Assembly (NCBI RefSeq): GCF_021441885.1
Contig: NZ_CP090438.1
Span: 2,046,001 to 2,110,000 of the forward strand
Source: Vibrio maritimus
GTDB lineage: Bacteria > Pseudomonadota > Gammaproteobacteria > Enterobacterales > Vibrionaceae
Direction of reading: 5' to 3'
Length of the DNA stretch: 64,000 nt
The translations under genes and the position numbers were made by a program. Positions within the stretch are counted from its first letter, which is position 1, and every line of letters begins with the position of its first letter. Under the pieces are notes generated by a model. That model was given only the letters and a program-made list of their open reading frames with translations, made no database searches and had not been told where the DNA came from. Below are positions 8,512-17,846 of this stretch, one piece after another.

Positions 8512-10225
8512 ACTTCTCCCTTACCTGAAACTGTATAAGAAGCATTGGTTTGGTCTCTCTCTCGGTATGGTACTCGCGTTCTGTACCCTGTTTGCTTCTA
8601 TTGGTTTGCTGACGCTTTCCGGTTGGTTCATCTCGGCTTCGGCTGTCGCTGGTCTGACGATTGCTCGCGAAACGTTTAACTACATGCTGCCAGGTGCAGG
8701 TGTGCGCGGTGCCGCTATGGCGAGAACCGCTGGACGCTGGGGTGAGCGTGTTGTCAGCCACAATGCGACATTCAAACTACTGACTGACCTGCGCATTTTC
8801 TTCTTCAGAAAGCTGGCACCACTGATTCCGGGTAAAGCGGTTAACATTCGCGATGCAGATATGCTTAACCGACTGGTTGCCGACGTCGATGCCATGGACC
8901 ATGTCTATCTAAGACTAGTGAGTCCTATCATCGTTGGTGCTTTTGGCATCCTGTGTTTGACGGCCGTACTTTGTTGGTTTGATATGACACTGGGCTTAAC
9001 ACTGGGCGCTATCTTGATGCTGCTTCTCGTGCTTTGGCCAGTTATCTTCTACCGCCTTGGTAAAAACAATGGTGAAGCACTGACTCTGAACAAAGCCGAT
9101 CTTAGAATCAAAACGCTTGACTGGTTGCAAGGTTATAGCGAGTTAACTCTGTTTGGCGCTGAGTCGCGCTATCGTCAATCCATCATAGAGGCTCAAAACA
9201 AGCTGTTATCGAACCAGTTTGTGCACGCTAAGATTTCTGGTATGGCTCAAGGTCTATTGATTCTGGCAAACGGCTGGTTACTGATTCTTATGCTGTGGCT
9301 AGCAGCTGATGGGGTCGGCGGTAATCAACCTGATCCACTTATTGCGCTTATGGCATTTGCCACCATGGCGAGCTTTGAACTGCTCATGCCTATCGCAGGC
9401 GCATTCCAATACCTAGGCCAAACGCTGACGTCAGCGAAGCGTCTGAACGAAGTTATTTTGGCTGAGCCTGATGTCACCTTCCCTGCAGAGTCTGTCTCTC
9501 ACGATAATGCGTTCTCAATTAAGGTGAACAACGCAACATTTCGCTATCCAGATGCGAATCAACCCGCACTAAGAGAGTTGAATCTTGATATTCCTGCTGG
9601 TAACAAGCTTGCTGTCGTTGGTCAAACGGGCTCTGGTAAATCGACATTACTGCAGCTTATTACCCGCTACTGGGACGTTAATGAGGGTTCTGTCGAGCTC
9701 GCAGGTCACGATATTCGCACATGGAGTGAAGCTCAGCTTCGTCAATCCACCAGCATTGTGAGCCAGAAAGTCGATATCTTGAACGGAACACTACGCGATA
9801 ACTTGTCGATGGCGAAACCTGATGCATCCGATGAGGAGCTCGCACAAGTGCTTGCTCAAGTTGGCTTAGCGCACCTCAACCAAGACTCAGGCTTAGATGC
9901 ATGGCTTGGCGAAGGTGGTCGACAGCTTTCCGGAGGCGAGAAGCGTCGAGTTGGGATTGCCCGAGCGCTGCTTCATGATGCACCGATATTGCTTCTTGAT
10001 GAACCTACTGAAGGCTTAGATAAGAAGACAGAGCAGCAAATCATGTCGTTGTTTGAATCGAAGTTTGCAGGTAAAACGGTGATCTTCATTACGCACCGTC
10101 TAGTGAACCTCGATACCTTTGATAAGGTCTGCCTGTTAGAAGATGGCGAGGTGCTCGAGCTTGGTCATCATGACGAGCTCATAGCTGCGCAAGGACGCTA
10201 CTTCGAGCTGCATCAAACGCTATAG
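8504..10225 (+). CDS. cydC: ABC exporter half-transporter CydC
   Basis: Partner of CydD in the CydDC exporter. The 573-residue half-transporter has six membrane segments in the first 310 residues, then an ATPase with Walker A GQTGSGKST, signature LSGGEKRRVGIARA, Walker B ILLLDEPTEGLD and H-loop ITHRL. It starts inside the end of cydD behind an AAGGGGAAC ribosome-binding site, and a strong terminator follows, closing the cydDC unit. Confidence 0.95.
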   Translation: MRELLPYLKLYKKHWFGLSLGMVLAFCTLFASIGLLTLSGWFISASAVAGLTIARETFNYMLPGAGVRGAAMARTAGRWGERVVSHNATFKLLTDLRIFFFRKLAPLIPGKAVNIRDADMLNRLVADVDAMDHVYLRLVSPIIVGAFGILCLTAVLCWFDMTLGLTLGAILMLLLVLWPVIFYRLGKNNGEALTLNKADLRIKTLDWLQGYSELTLFGAESRYRQSIIEAQNKLLSNQFVHAKISGMAQGLLILANGWLLILMLWLAADGVGGNQPDPLIALMAFATMASFELLMPIAGAFQYLGQTLTSAKRLNEVILAEPDVTFPAESVSHDNAFSIKVNNATFRYPDANQPALRELNLDIPAGNKLAVVGQTGSGKSTLLQLITRYWDVNEGSVELAGHDIRTWSEAQLRQSTSIVSQKVDILNGTLRDNLSMAKPDASDEELAQVLAQVGLAHLNQDSGLDAWLGEGGRQLSGGEKRRVGIARALLHDAPILLLDEPTEGLDKKTEQQIMSLFESKFAGKTVIFITHRLVNLDTFDKVCLLEDGEVLELGHHDELIAAQGRYFELHQTL

Positions 10226-10247
10226 CGTACTTACCTTCACTACCAAT

Positions 10248-10280
10248 AAAAATCCCCGTTCAAATTGCGGGGATTTTTAT
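10248..10280 (+). terminator. Terminator after cydC
   Basis: Stem AAAAATCCCCG/CGGGGATTTTT around a nine-base loop, T-rich on the right. The A-rich left side could also serve the convergent gene ending at 10298. Confidence 0.85.
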
Positions 10281-10297
10281 TTTCGCTAGACCGACCA

Positions 10298-11593
10298 TTA
10301 GTGATCGTTTGCTTGCTCAATCACTACTTCATGTACCCTAACCTGTGTAATCCGATTGTTCTTTACAGTAACAACCTCGAAAACAAATCGCTGGTAGTAA
10401 ATAGCCTCACCCTCTTCGGGCAAACGACCTGATAGCCAAGTAAGGAAGCCATTTAAGGTTTGAAAACCTTCCGTTTCTTCCCCTTCAAGGACGTCTATAT
10501 TGAGCTTGGTTTTGAATACTGAAATAGGAATCAGACCATCAAATTGCCAACTGCCGTCTTTCCCTTTTCGTGCCGACATATGTTGTGTGGTCATGGCTAA
10601 CTCACCCGCTATCGACGTTAACAGGTCATAGTGAGTAACCAGACCTTGAATGTCACCATACTCATCGACCAAAAACGTCATCTCACTACTGGTCTGCTGC
10701 ATATAGCTAAGTAGAGACAGCCCTTTCATCGATTCAGGAACAAACCTTGGCTTACGCAATAGCTTCACTAAGCGCTCAATGGATAGCTCGCTATATTCAT
10801 CCAGTAATACCTTAGAGGAGATGGTACCGATAAGGTTATCTAACCCGCCACGACAAACCGGCCACACCGAGTGTTTAGTTTGACGAAGGTTTTTCAGTAT
10901 CTCGGCTAATGGCTGCTCTATATCTAGATATTGGATCTCACATCTTGGTGTCATCAAGGACGTCGCCATTCTATCGTTGAGCTGCAATAAGTTGGCGATC
11001 ATCTCTTGCTCTTGAAGTTCAATAACCCCAGTTTCTGAGCCTTCCTTTACCAAGGCGACGATGTCTTCTTCAGTGACAGCGTCACCATTAGTATCCTTTT
11101 GTCCCAACAGTTTCAACATAAGATTGGTGGAGAATGTCAGTAGCAGAACAAAAGGCTTAGTGGCGATTGAGAGCCAATAGATCGGATACGCAACCACCAC
11201 CGCAATGCGCTCAGCATTGTTCTGAGCGATTCGTTTCGGTACTAACTCGCCCACCACTATCGCAAAATAGGTGATCACCAAAACCACCCCTGTCGTTGCT
11301 AACACCGTTGCCAACTCGCGTTCCATGCCCATGCTAACAAGCCATTGCAGAATTGGCGCTGACAGAACCGCTTCACCCCAAATACCACTTAAGATACCAA
11401 TAGCGGTAATGCCAATTTGAATCGTTGAAAGAAACAAGGTGGGGTCGTCTTTCAGTTTCAGTGCAGTCTGCGCAGAACCAAACTGTTCTGCGAGTTTTCT
11501 GAGTCGACCACCTTTGGCCGCCACCAGCGCAATCTCAGACATTGCAAACAAGCCGTTAAGAGCAATCAAACCAAATAAAATCAATATGTCCAT
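10298..11593 (-). CDS. DUF21/CBS-domain membrane protein (YtfL/CorB-like)
   Basis: A 431-residue member of the UPF0053/hemolysin C family. Residues 1-190 form the DUF21 membrane domain with four helices (including NGLFAMSEIALVAAK and VVGELVPKRIAQ). Two CBS domains follow (about 205-330), then a CorC_HlyC domain (about 345-425). The closest characterised relatives are E. coli YtfL (PaeA), a polyamine exporter, and CorB/CNNM proteins linked to magnesium. Which activity applies here cannot be told from sequence alone. Monocistronic, convergent with cydDC. Confidence 0.85.
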   Translation of the reverse strand: MDILILFGLIALNGLFAMSEIALVAAKGGRLRKLAEQFGSAQTALKLKDDPTLFLSTIQIGITAIGILSGIWGEAVLSAPILQWLVSMGMERELATVLATTGVVLVITYFAIVVGELVPKRIAQNNAERIAVVVAYPIYWLSIATKPFVLLLTFSTNLMLKLLGQKDTNGDAVTEEDIVALVKEGSETGVIELQEQEMIANLLQLNDRMATSLMTPRCEIQYLDIEQPLAEILKNLRQTKHSVWPVCRGGLDNLIGTISSKVLLDEYSELSIERLVKLLRKPRFVPESMKGLSLLSYMQQTSSEMTFLVDEYGDIQGLVTHYDLLTSIAGELAMTTQHMSARKGKDGSWQFDGLIPISVFKTKLNIDVLEGEETEGFQTLNGFLTWLSGRLPEEGEAIYYQRFVFEVVTVKNNRITQVRVHEVVIEQANDH

Positions 11594-11724
11594 AATGCCA
11601 TCCGATCATCAACACACTCTCAGCATATCGAGGAATGCGAGAGAAGAGTGTGAATAATCGCATGTTCACCAGATTCTTTGATATCGAGTTTACTATGGTG
11701 ACGATAAGCTTTGATTATTCAGAC

Positions 11725-11752
11725 AAAAAAAAGCCGCGAATAATCGCGGCTT
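11725..11752 (-). terminator. Terminator after serC
   Basis: Stem GCCGCGA/TCGCGGC with loop ATAA; on the minus strand it is followed by eight T. Confidence 0.85.
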
Positions 11753-11774
11753 CGATAAAAATCTAAAATTGAGT

Positions 11775-12869
11775 TTACGCGTACTCTGCTTCAAATTCTT
11801 TCATGAAGGAAACAAGTGCTTGAACGCCCTCTACTGGCATCGCATTGTAAATTGATGCGCGCATACCACCGACAGCACGGTGACCTTTCAACGCGCGAAG
11901 ACCGCGTTCATCCGCAAGCTCTAAGAACTTAGCATCAAGCTCTGGCTTCGCTAGCTGGAATGGTACATTCATAAGAGAACGGTTGTCTGCATGAACATTG
12001 TTGTTGTAGAAAGGCGACGCATCAATATAGTCGTAAAGGATAGCTGCCTTCTCGCGGTTGATACGCTCAATCGCTTGTACGCCACCAAGCTCTTTTAGCC
12101 ATTTGAATACCAAGCCAGAGAGATACCAAGCAAACGTTGGTGGCGTGTTGTACATCGACTCTTTTTCGGCCAACACTTTGTAGTTTAGAAACGTTGGTAG
12201 TACATCGCTTGCAAGCTCCAGTAAGTCGTCACGTACAATCGCGATACAGATACCTGCAGGACCGATATTCTTCTGAGCACCAGCGTAGATCACGCCGTAT
12301 TTCGACACATCGATTTGACGAGAAAGAATGGTCGAAGACATATCTGCGACGATTGGCAAATCCGTGTCTGGAAGCTCATTAATTTCGATACCGTCAATTG
12401 TCTCATTCGGGCAGAAATGCACGTAAGCAGAGTCAGGATCAATGAACCATTCACTTGCCGGTTGTACTGCTACTTTACCTTCGATTTCAGTCTTTGCTTG
12501 ATAGACAACTGGCGTACAGTATTTTTCCGCTTCATCGACTGCGCTTTGTGCCCAGTAACCAGCATCAATGTAAGTCGCTTTGTCTTTACCGCCAAGTAGG
12601 TTTAATGGCACCGCTGAGAACTGAGCTCGCGCGCCACCCTGGCAAAATAGGACCTTGTAATTTGAAGGGATGTTCAGAAGATCTCTTAGATCTTGTTCAG
12701 CCTCGTCCGCAACCTGAATGAACTGCTTGCTTCGATGACTGATCTCCATAACCGACGTACCCAAGTCATTCCAATCGAGTAGCTCGGATTGTGCTTTTTT
12801 TAGCACATCTCTTGGCAACCCAGCTGGACCTGCACTGAAATTAAATACGTTATCTGACATCGGCTCCAT
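11775..12869 (-). CDS. serC: Phosphoserine aminotransferase
   Basis: PLP enzyme that makes phosphoserine from 3-phosphohydroxypyruvate in serine synthesis and acts in pyridoxal phosphate synthesis. The sequence begins NVFNFSAGPAGLPRDVL as in all SerC proteins, and the PLP lysine is in YAGAQKNIGPAG. FCQGGARAQFSAVPLNL and HRAVGGMRASIYNAM are also conserved. Start: the ATG at 12869 has AGGAG ten bases upstream; an internal ATG at 12860 is also possible (361 aa against 364). The usual length is 360-364. Terminator directly downstream. Confidence 0.96.
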   Translation of the reverse strand: MEPMSDNVFNFSAGPAGLPRDVLKKAQSELLDWNDLGTSVMEISHRSKQFIQVADEAEQDLRDLLNIPSNYKVLFCQGGARAQFSAVPLNLLGGKDKATYIDAGYWAQSAVDEAEKYCTPVVYQAKTEIEGKVAVQPASEWFIDPDSAYVHFCPNETIDGIEINELPDTDLPIVADMSSTILSRQIDVSKYGVIYAGAQKNIGPAGICIAIVRDDLLELASDVLPTFLNYKVLAEKESMYNTPPTFAWYLSGLVFKWLKELGGVQAIERINREKAAILYDYIDASPFYNNNVHADNRSLMNVPFQLAKPELDAKFLELADERGLRALKGHRAVGGMRASIYNAMPVEGVQALVSFMKEFEAEYA

Positions 12870-12941
12870 GACCCTACTACTCCTAACAAAATACTTAAAG
12901 AAGCCATCAGTAATATCACGTTTTCAAAGAGATAAAAAGCA

Positions 12942-12968
12942 AGAAAAGAGGCTGGGAGCCTCTTTTCT
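12942..12968 (-). terminator. Terminator after the DUF945 gene
   Basis: Stem AGAAAAGAGGCT/AGCCTCTTTTCT with a three-base loop, 33 bases past the stop codon, with T-rich sequence on the minus strand. Confidence 0.75.
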
Positions 12969-13000
12969 ATTGGGGGATGTAAATTTGATCAATCTAGGCG

Positions 13001-14281
13001 CTATTGCCCCATTGATTGTCCCATCAGTAACGGGAGAAACAACGCAATCAAAGGGATTTGTTGACCGTTTTCAAATACCAATTGTCCGCCCTCAATATTG
13101 GCATCCAACTCGTACCCAGCATCTTTCTCTTTGATCATATCCATCACAACCAGCTCATCGACACCCTGCGCAAGCATTGGGTGGGCAAGCGCCATACCCT
13201 GAGACATATACGCATTCATGTTTCCTTGCAGCGCCGGCAATACAACACTTGGATCACGAGATACGTTTTCGGTACCTTCCGGCACTTCGACTAGCCACTT
13301 TGACTTGAATTCTTCTTCAGCAATTTTGAAGTGCATGTCATTCATCGACACTTGGAAGCCACGAGCAAACAAGTTTTCGATAAGCGGTGCAATCTCGTTG
13401 ATATCGGCATGCGCTAAAGATGGATTAGAGCGGTACAGAGAGACTAAACCCTCAAACGCCGAACGGTCGAGTGAGTTCATCGCAAAATCAACGTTTAGGT
13501 CGCTCAACTGAGCGCCCTCTGGATAAGTCAGTTGAGTCATATCGAAGATATGTTGAGTATCGATACGATCACTCTCAGCATTCAGAGACGACTTGAAGGT
13601 ATATCCAATCGTGTCGATATCAAACAAACTATCATGGTTTTGATCAAGGATACTGAACTGCTTCATCGATGCGCTCTGTTCACCGAGCCAGAAACCATTT
13701 TCTTGTTTACCTTCGCCTTTAGCAGAGACTTGGTTAATCACTAATTGCTCGCCATTCTCGAAATCGAGCTGAACAGAAGGCACGTTTAGTTGGAATGATA
13801 CCTGACCAAGCACGGTTGCTGTGCCGGTCGCGACCGACGGCGAAATCGACATACTCACGGTTTGGTCATCACTGCCTTGATAGCTCCAGCTATCCAATGA
13901 CAACTCAAACTCTGTGTTGCCATTTAGTTGAGTGACGGTTTTCAGAAGTAACGGAAAGTCCGGGAAGTTCTTTAGAACCGAGTTCGCGGTCAAACTCATC
14001 AAACCGTGGCTGATATCGCTTTTCACAACTAACTCAGTTGGCAAACCATCGACTTCAAGCTGCTCTTTAAGGATTGGGTCTTGGACTTGATAGCGGGTTT
14101 CTACTACCGATGAGAGATAGCTGCGATCATAAGAAACAATTTCTGCCGTCACGCCTTCATTGTTGAGCTGCGCCACGCCATCTTCAATAACTTTCTGACC
14201 AATGTGGCCAACCGCTAGGGGCCAACACAGCACAAGAGCGACTGCGCCACCAATTGCGCCATACTTCTTAAGTTGATTCAT
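13001..14281 (-). CDS. DUF945 (YdgA-like) periplasmic-facing protein
   Basis: A 426-residue protein of the DUF945/YdgA family, function unknown. An N-terminal membrane anchor or uncleaved signal (residues 7-24, GAIGGAVALVLCWPLAVG) is followed by a long soluble beta-rich region that should lie in the periplasm. I chose the ATG at 14281 (MNQLKKYG) because the frame extended to 14317 reads into the divergent promoter region and would bury the anchor. It lies between serC and the sensor kinase, divergent from the kinase. Confidence 0.75.
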   Translation of the reverse strand: MNQLKKYGAIGGAVALVLCWPLAVGHIGQKVIEDGVAQLNNEGVTAEIVSYDRSYLSSVVETRYQVQDPILKEQLEVDGLPTELVVKSDISHGLMSLTANSVLKNFPDFPLLLKTVTQLNGNTEFELSLDSWSYQGSDDQTVSMSISPSVATGTATVLGQVSFQLNVPSVQLDFENGEQLVINQVSAKGEGKQENGFWLGEQSASMKQFSILDQNHDSLFDIDTIGYTFKSSLNAESDRIDTQHIFDMTQLTYPEGAQLSDLNVDFAMNSLDRSAFEGLVSLYRSNPSLAHADINEIAPLIENLFARGFQVSMNDMHFKIAEEEFKSKWLVEVPEGTENVSRDPSVVLPALQGNMNAYMSQGMALAHPMLAQGVDELVVMDMIKEKDAGYELDANIEGGQLVFENGQQIPLIALFLPLLMGQSMGQ

Positions 14282-14427
14282 AGAGATAATTAAAACGTTT
14301 TGTGAGGTGTATTTCATTCAGTCTAACTCAAGTCGTTAGGATCTCCAATCTCATACCTACTTCTCATAACCCTCTGCTTTTTATTGATATATTAAATTCA
14401 CGTACGTCACGAGAGACTCATGTATCA

Positions 14428-16398
14428 ATGACCCCAAATAACCGTTATGCCGTGCTCTGTTTAGATAGTGATTTAGCAAGCTTAGATAAGCTCGATACTG
14501 AGCTTTCTTTGTACCAATCGCATTTCGATATTCATTTGGCGACTTCCATTCTCGAAGGGCATGAGTTGATTCAACAGATCGGTCGACAAGGACAACATCT
14601 CGCACTAGTGATCGCGAGACATAGCAGACTGTTTGATGGTGGAGAGTTCTTAGTTCAGCTTGAGCAAATGGCTCACGCTCAATCCGCTAGAAAAGTGCTC
14701 ATCAGTAAAACAGATGCCCATGACATCACTGCGATTCTCAATGCGGTAAATGAAGGACGACTTGACCACTGCCTGACCTACCCAATAGAACAAAGTAGCC
14801 TGCATAAAACAGTTGTGAAAGAGCTCACGCAATATGTGGTGCAACATGAAACAGAACATCTACTGCATTTTGGAAAAGTACTCGATCAACAAAAGATACT
14901 CAGAGCACATATAGAAAACAAAATGCATTCCTATCGTGCGAGCTTTATTCATGATTTTCATGAAATTTCAGACAATCAACTCGCGGTACAAGTCATTGAA
15001 GCCTTGCTCGCCTTCTTTGCAGAAAAAGACGAGACTCGAGCCGTTCGTGCCTACTCTGCAGAGCACCTACTCACGGCCGAAGGGCAGCCTAATCAGTTCC
15101 TATGGTTTATCGTCGAGGGGCATGTAGCACTTTATAAGAAAGATGACATTGGCCAACAGCGAGAAGTAGTAAGACATGGCAGGGGCGGCATTGTTGGTGG
15201 TATGTCTTTCGTGACGGGCGAGCAGTCGTTCTCCACAGCAATGACCCTAACCCCGACTCAGGTCATCAAGCTTGATCGAACGGTATTTACTCAGGTGATG
15301 CATTCGAACACAGACTTACTTCCACTGTTTACCAACCTATTGCTCCGTCACTTTAACCGGCGATTACAGCGAAGCATCAATACCAAGCTCGAACTACAGA
15401 AAACCCTCGAATCACTCGAGTCCGCGCATCAGCAGTTAATCGAGCAAGAGAAAATGGCCATGCTAGGTCAACTCGTGGCTGGCGTCGCCCATGAACTTAA
15501 TAATCCCGTTTCTGCCATTTTACGTGGTTCAGAAACCGTTTCTGACAAGATTGACTCGATTTTAAATGCTAATCATGACGCTAACACCTTTCAATTGGGT
15601 TTAGATGTTCTGCAAAAGTCTCGACTCTCTTCGCCACTCTCAACCTCAGAGCTGAGAGAGCGCACCAAGCAGCTTCAAGAAAGAATCAAAGACCGCCGAT
15701 TGTCTAAGCGTTTGGTGAGCCTGGATCTTCATAATCACTCCACATTAGTCGAGCAAGCCTTAAAACAGCCAGAGCAACTTGCCGACACGCTCTCGAAACT
15801 CGAGAGCTTCCAAGTGACGGGGGCAACACTGCGCTCGATTCAGGTTTGCGCCCAGCGCATTGCGGACATGGTGAAAAGTCTCAAAGGTTATTCGAGACAA
15901 GATAATGAATCTTATGAGCTCGTTGACCTTCATGAAGGCATTGAAGACACCTTGGTGATATTTGAAAATCGCTTAAAGCGACATAAGCTCATCAAGGAAT
16001 ACGGCGCCCTTCCCGCTATTTTCTGCAAACCTATCGCCCTGCAGCAAGTTTGGACTAACCTCGTGTCCAACGCTTTAGACGCCTTGCCTGAAAAAGGCAC
16101 CCTAACGATTCGAAGCAGCCAAGTTAATCGAGATGGCGACATTTACAACCTATATGAGTTTATCGACAACGGTTGTGGTATACCTGCTGAACAATTAGAG
16201 AGTATTTTTGAGCTTAACTACACCACCAAAAAAGAAGGCAATTTTGGCCTAGGCATTGGCTTGTCGATTTGCCAACAGATACTGGCTCAGCACAAGGGCT
16301 GGATTGAAGCCCATTCTGAGTGTGGACAGTACACCAATATGGCAGTGTTTATTCCTGTCACCCAAGAAGAACTGATAAAGGAGCACAACCATGACTGA
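14428..16398 (+). CDS. Sensor kinase with pseudo-receiver and cNMP-like domains
   Basis: A 656-residue soluble histidine kinase with no membrane segment. Order: a receiver-like domain (about 7-135), a cyclic-nucleotide-binding fold (about 205-310), a coiled coil (315-342), a HisKA domain with H355 in GVAHELNNP, and a HATPase domain (about 520-645) with NALDALPEKG and FGLGIGLSICQQI. The receiver is degenerate: the phospho-aspartate site reads VIARHS and the conserved lysine is Tyr118 (LTYP), so it should not be phosphorylated. The cNMP domain reads GGMSFVTGEQSFSTA where cAMP binders have Glu and Arg, so another ligand or none is likely. I chose the ATG at 14428; the frame is open upstream to 14302. 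It overlaps its response regulator by eight bases. Confidence 0.85.
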   Translation: MTPNNRYAVLCLDSDLASLDKLDTELSLYQSHFDIHLATSILEGHELIQQIGRQGQHLALVIARHSRLFDGGEFLVQLEQMAHAQSARKVLISKTDAHDITAILNAVNEGRLDHCLTYPIEQSSLHKTVVKELTQYVVQHETEHLLHFGKVLDQQKILRAHIENKMHSYRASFIHDFHEISDNQLAVQVIEALLAFFAEKDETRAVRAYSAEHLLTAEGQPNQFLWFIVEGHVALYKKDDIGQQREVVRHGRGGIVGGMSFVTGEQSFSTAMTLTPTQVIKLDRTVFTQVMHSNTDLLPLFTNLLLRHFNRRLQRSINTKLELQKTLESLESAHQQLIEQEKMAMLGQLVAGVAHELNNPVSAILRGSETVSDKIDSILNANHDANTFQLGLDVLQKSRLSSPLSTSELRERTKQLQERIKDRRLSKRLVSLDLHNHSTLVEQALKQPEQLADTLSKLESFQVTGATLRSIQVCAQRIADMVKSLKGYSRQDNESYELVDLHEGIEDTLVIFENRLKRHKLIKEYGALPAIFCKPIALQQVWTNLVSNALDALPEKGTLTIRSSQVNRDGDIYNLYEFIDNGCGIPAEQLESIFELNYTTKKEGNFGLGIGLSICQQILAQHKGWIEAHSECGQYTNMAVFIPVTQEELIKEHNHD

Positions 16399-16888
16399 AT
16401 ATCTAATTTTGTGTGTGGATGACGAAAGAGAAGTCCTTGATAGTGTCTTGCAAGATTTGGATGATTTCGAGGAGCACTTTATCGTAGAAGGTGCGGAGTC
16501 GGTTGATGAGGCTCGCTCTGTGATTGCTGACCACGCTCGAGAAGGGGCAAAGCTGGCGCTCATTCTCTGTGACCATATTATGCCAGAGCAAACTGGCGTG
16601 AGCTTTCTTATCGAACTCAGCGAAGACGAAGAACTAAAGGCATGTAGGAAGGTTCTGCTTACTGGGCAAGCGGGTCATGAAGACACTATCGAGGCGGTTA
16701 ATCACGCCTGTTTGGATTTCTATATTAGTAAGCCTTGGAAAGGCGATGAGCTTCGTTCCATCGTTAAGCAACAGCTCACTGATTACATGATAAACAATGT
16801 CAAAGATTTAATGCCCTGGGGACGAGTGCTTGATACTGAACGCATCTTCAACGCCATTGCCGACAATAGAATAAACTTTGGTGACTAG
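16391..16888 (+). CDS. Single-domain response regulator
   Basis: A 165-residue receiver protein without a DNA-binding or enzymatic output domain. Landmarks are CVDDE (acidic pocket), D61 (phosphoacceptor, LILCDHIMPEQ), T91 (LLTGQ) and K114 (ISKPWKG), so unlike the kinase's own receiver this one is intact. About 40 residues follow the receiver fold (DYMINNVKDLMPWGRVLDTERIF...), perhaps an interaction tail. The eight-base overlap with the kinase gene indicates a cognate pair. Output target unknown. Confidence 0.88.
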   Translation: MTEYLILCVDDEREVLDSVLQDLDDFEEHFIVEGAESVDEARSVIADHAREGAKLALILCDHIMPEQTGVSFLIELSEDEELKACRKVLLTGQAGHEDTIEAVNHACLDFYISKPWKGDELRSIVKQQLTDYMINNVKDLMPWGRVLDTERIFNAIADNRINFGD

Positions 16889-17194
16889 TGAATTATGTGT
16901 CTTAACGCCTATTCCTGACAACTTGGCTTAGAAAACTCACACTTCCTAGGGCGTTAGTGTGCTACATCTCTCACTTTTGATTACGATTTTCTTACACAAA
17001 GCGTCCATATTGCTTGAATTATGTATGGCATTGTAAATTTTTGGGAATTTGCACCCGATAAAGGCACTTTTTGTTGGAGAACCAAGGACAAATTGATTTA
17101 TGATAGCGAGATACTTTAAGTCACCATAAGCATCTTGCTACGCGCACTCTTATGGTCAAGGAATTGAGTTCAAACAAAAAGGTTTAGAGACACT
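16889..17194. other. Intergenic region and leader of the outer-membrane protein gene
   Basis: No coding frame. It contains a hairpin TAACGCC...GGGCGTTA (16903-16956), a weak promoter-like pair TTGCTT/TGTAAA with a 16-base spacer (17010-17037), and an eight-base inverted repeat ACCATAAG/CTTATGGT (17123-17156) that would fold in the mRNA leader. Confidence 0.5.
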
Positions 17195-17740
17195 ATGCGC
17201 AAAACTCTATTAGCTGCTCTGATGGTTATCACTTCGCAGCAGGCATTTGCCAACCAGGACGAGCAACGAGCGACGATGAGTAACTTCAATTACGATTATG
17301 CTGAAGCTCGTATTGGTGCAAGCCCAATGACCTTCGGTGCTGCTATCAGCAAATCAATCCACCCAAATGCTCACATCGTAGGTAGCATCGACTCTAAATT
17401 TGAGGGTGACTACGACTTCTCTGGTGGTGTTGGCTTCCACGCACCAGTGAACAACTGGGCGGATTTCACTGGTGAAATGCTAGCTCACATTACCGACAGT
17501 GGCGATCACCACAAAACTGACACTGGTATGGAAGTAAACCTAGGTGTGCGTCAATGGCTTGGTCCACAACTTGAGATTGGTGGTAAAGCGGGTTACCTAA
17601 ACGTTGGTGATAAAGACCGCTGGATGGGTTCTGTATATGGTCGCTTCCACTCAACAGAGCTTTTCTCTCTGGGCCTTGAAGGTCGTATCAACCATATCTA
17701 CGGTGACCAGTTGATGTTCACTGCTCGCTTTGCATTCTAA
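17195..17740 (+). CDS. Small outer-membrane beta-barrel-like protein
   Basis: A 181-residue secreted protein. The signal peptide is residues 1-19 (MRKTLLAALMVITSQQAFA, cleavage after AFA). The mature part has alternating short beta strands, Gly/Asp turns and a C-terminal aromatic residue (RFAF), as in small outer-membrane barrels of about eight strands. I do not recognise a named family; it resembles proteins found beside tfoX in other vibrios. A long leader and a strong terminator suggest a well-expressed single gene. Confidence 0.65.
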   Translation: MRKTLLAALMVITSQQAFANQDEQRATMSNFNYDYAEARIGASPMTFGAAISKSIHPNAHIVGSIDSKFEGDYDFSGGVGFHAPVNNWADFTGEMLAHITDSGDHHKTDTGMEVNLGVRQWLGPQLEIGGKAGYLNVGDKDRWMGSVYGRFHSTELFSLGLEGRINHIYGDQLMFTARFAF

Positions 17741-17790
17741 TCTAACACCTATTTGTAGATTACGCTGATTAGCAAACGAATGAAAACACA

Positions 17791-17815
17791 AAGACCGTGC
17801 TAAGCACGGTCTTTT
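17791..17815 (+). terminator. Terminator after the outer-membrane protein gene
   Basis: Stem AAGACCGTGC/GCACGGTCTT with a TAA loop, followed by T. Confidence 0.9.
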
Positions 17816-17846
17816 TCAATTCTGATCTACTGTTTTAAGTTCGAAT

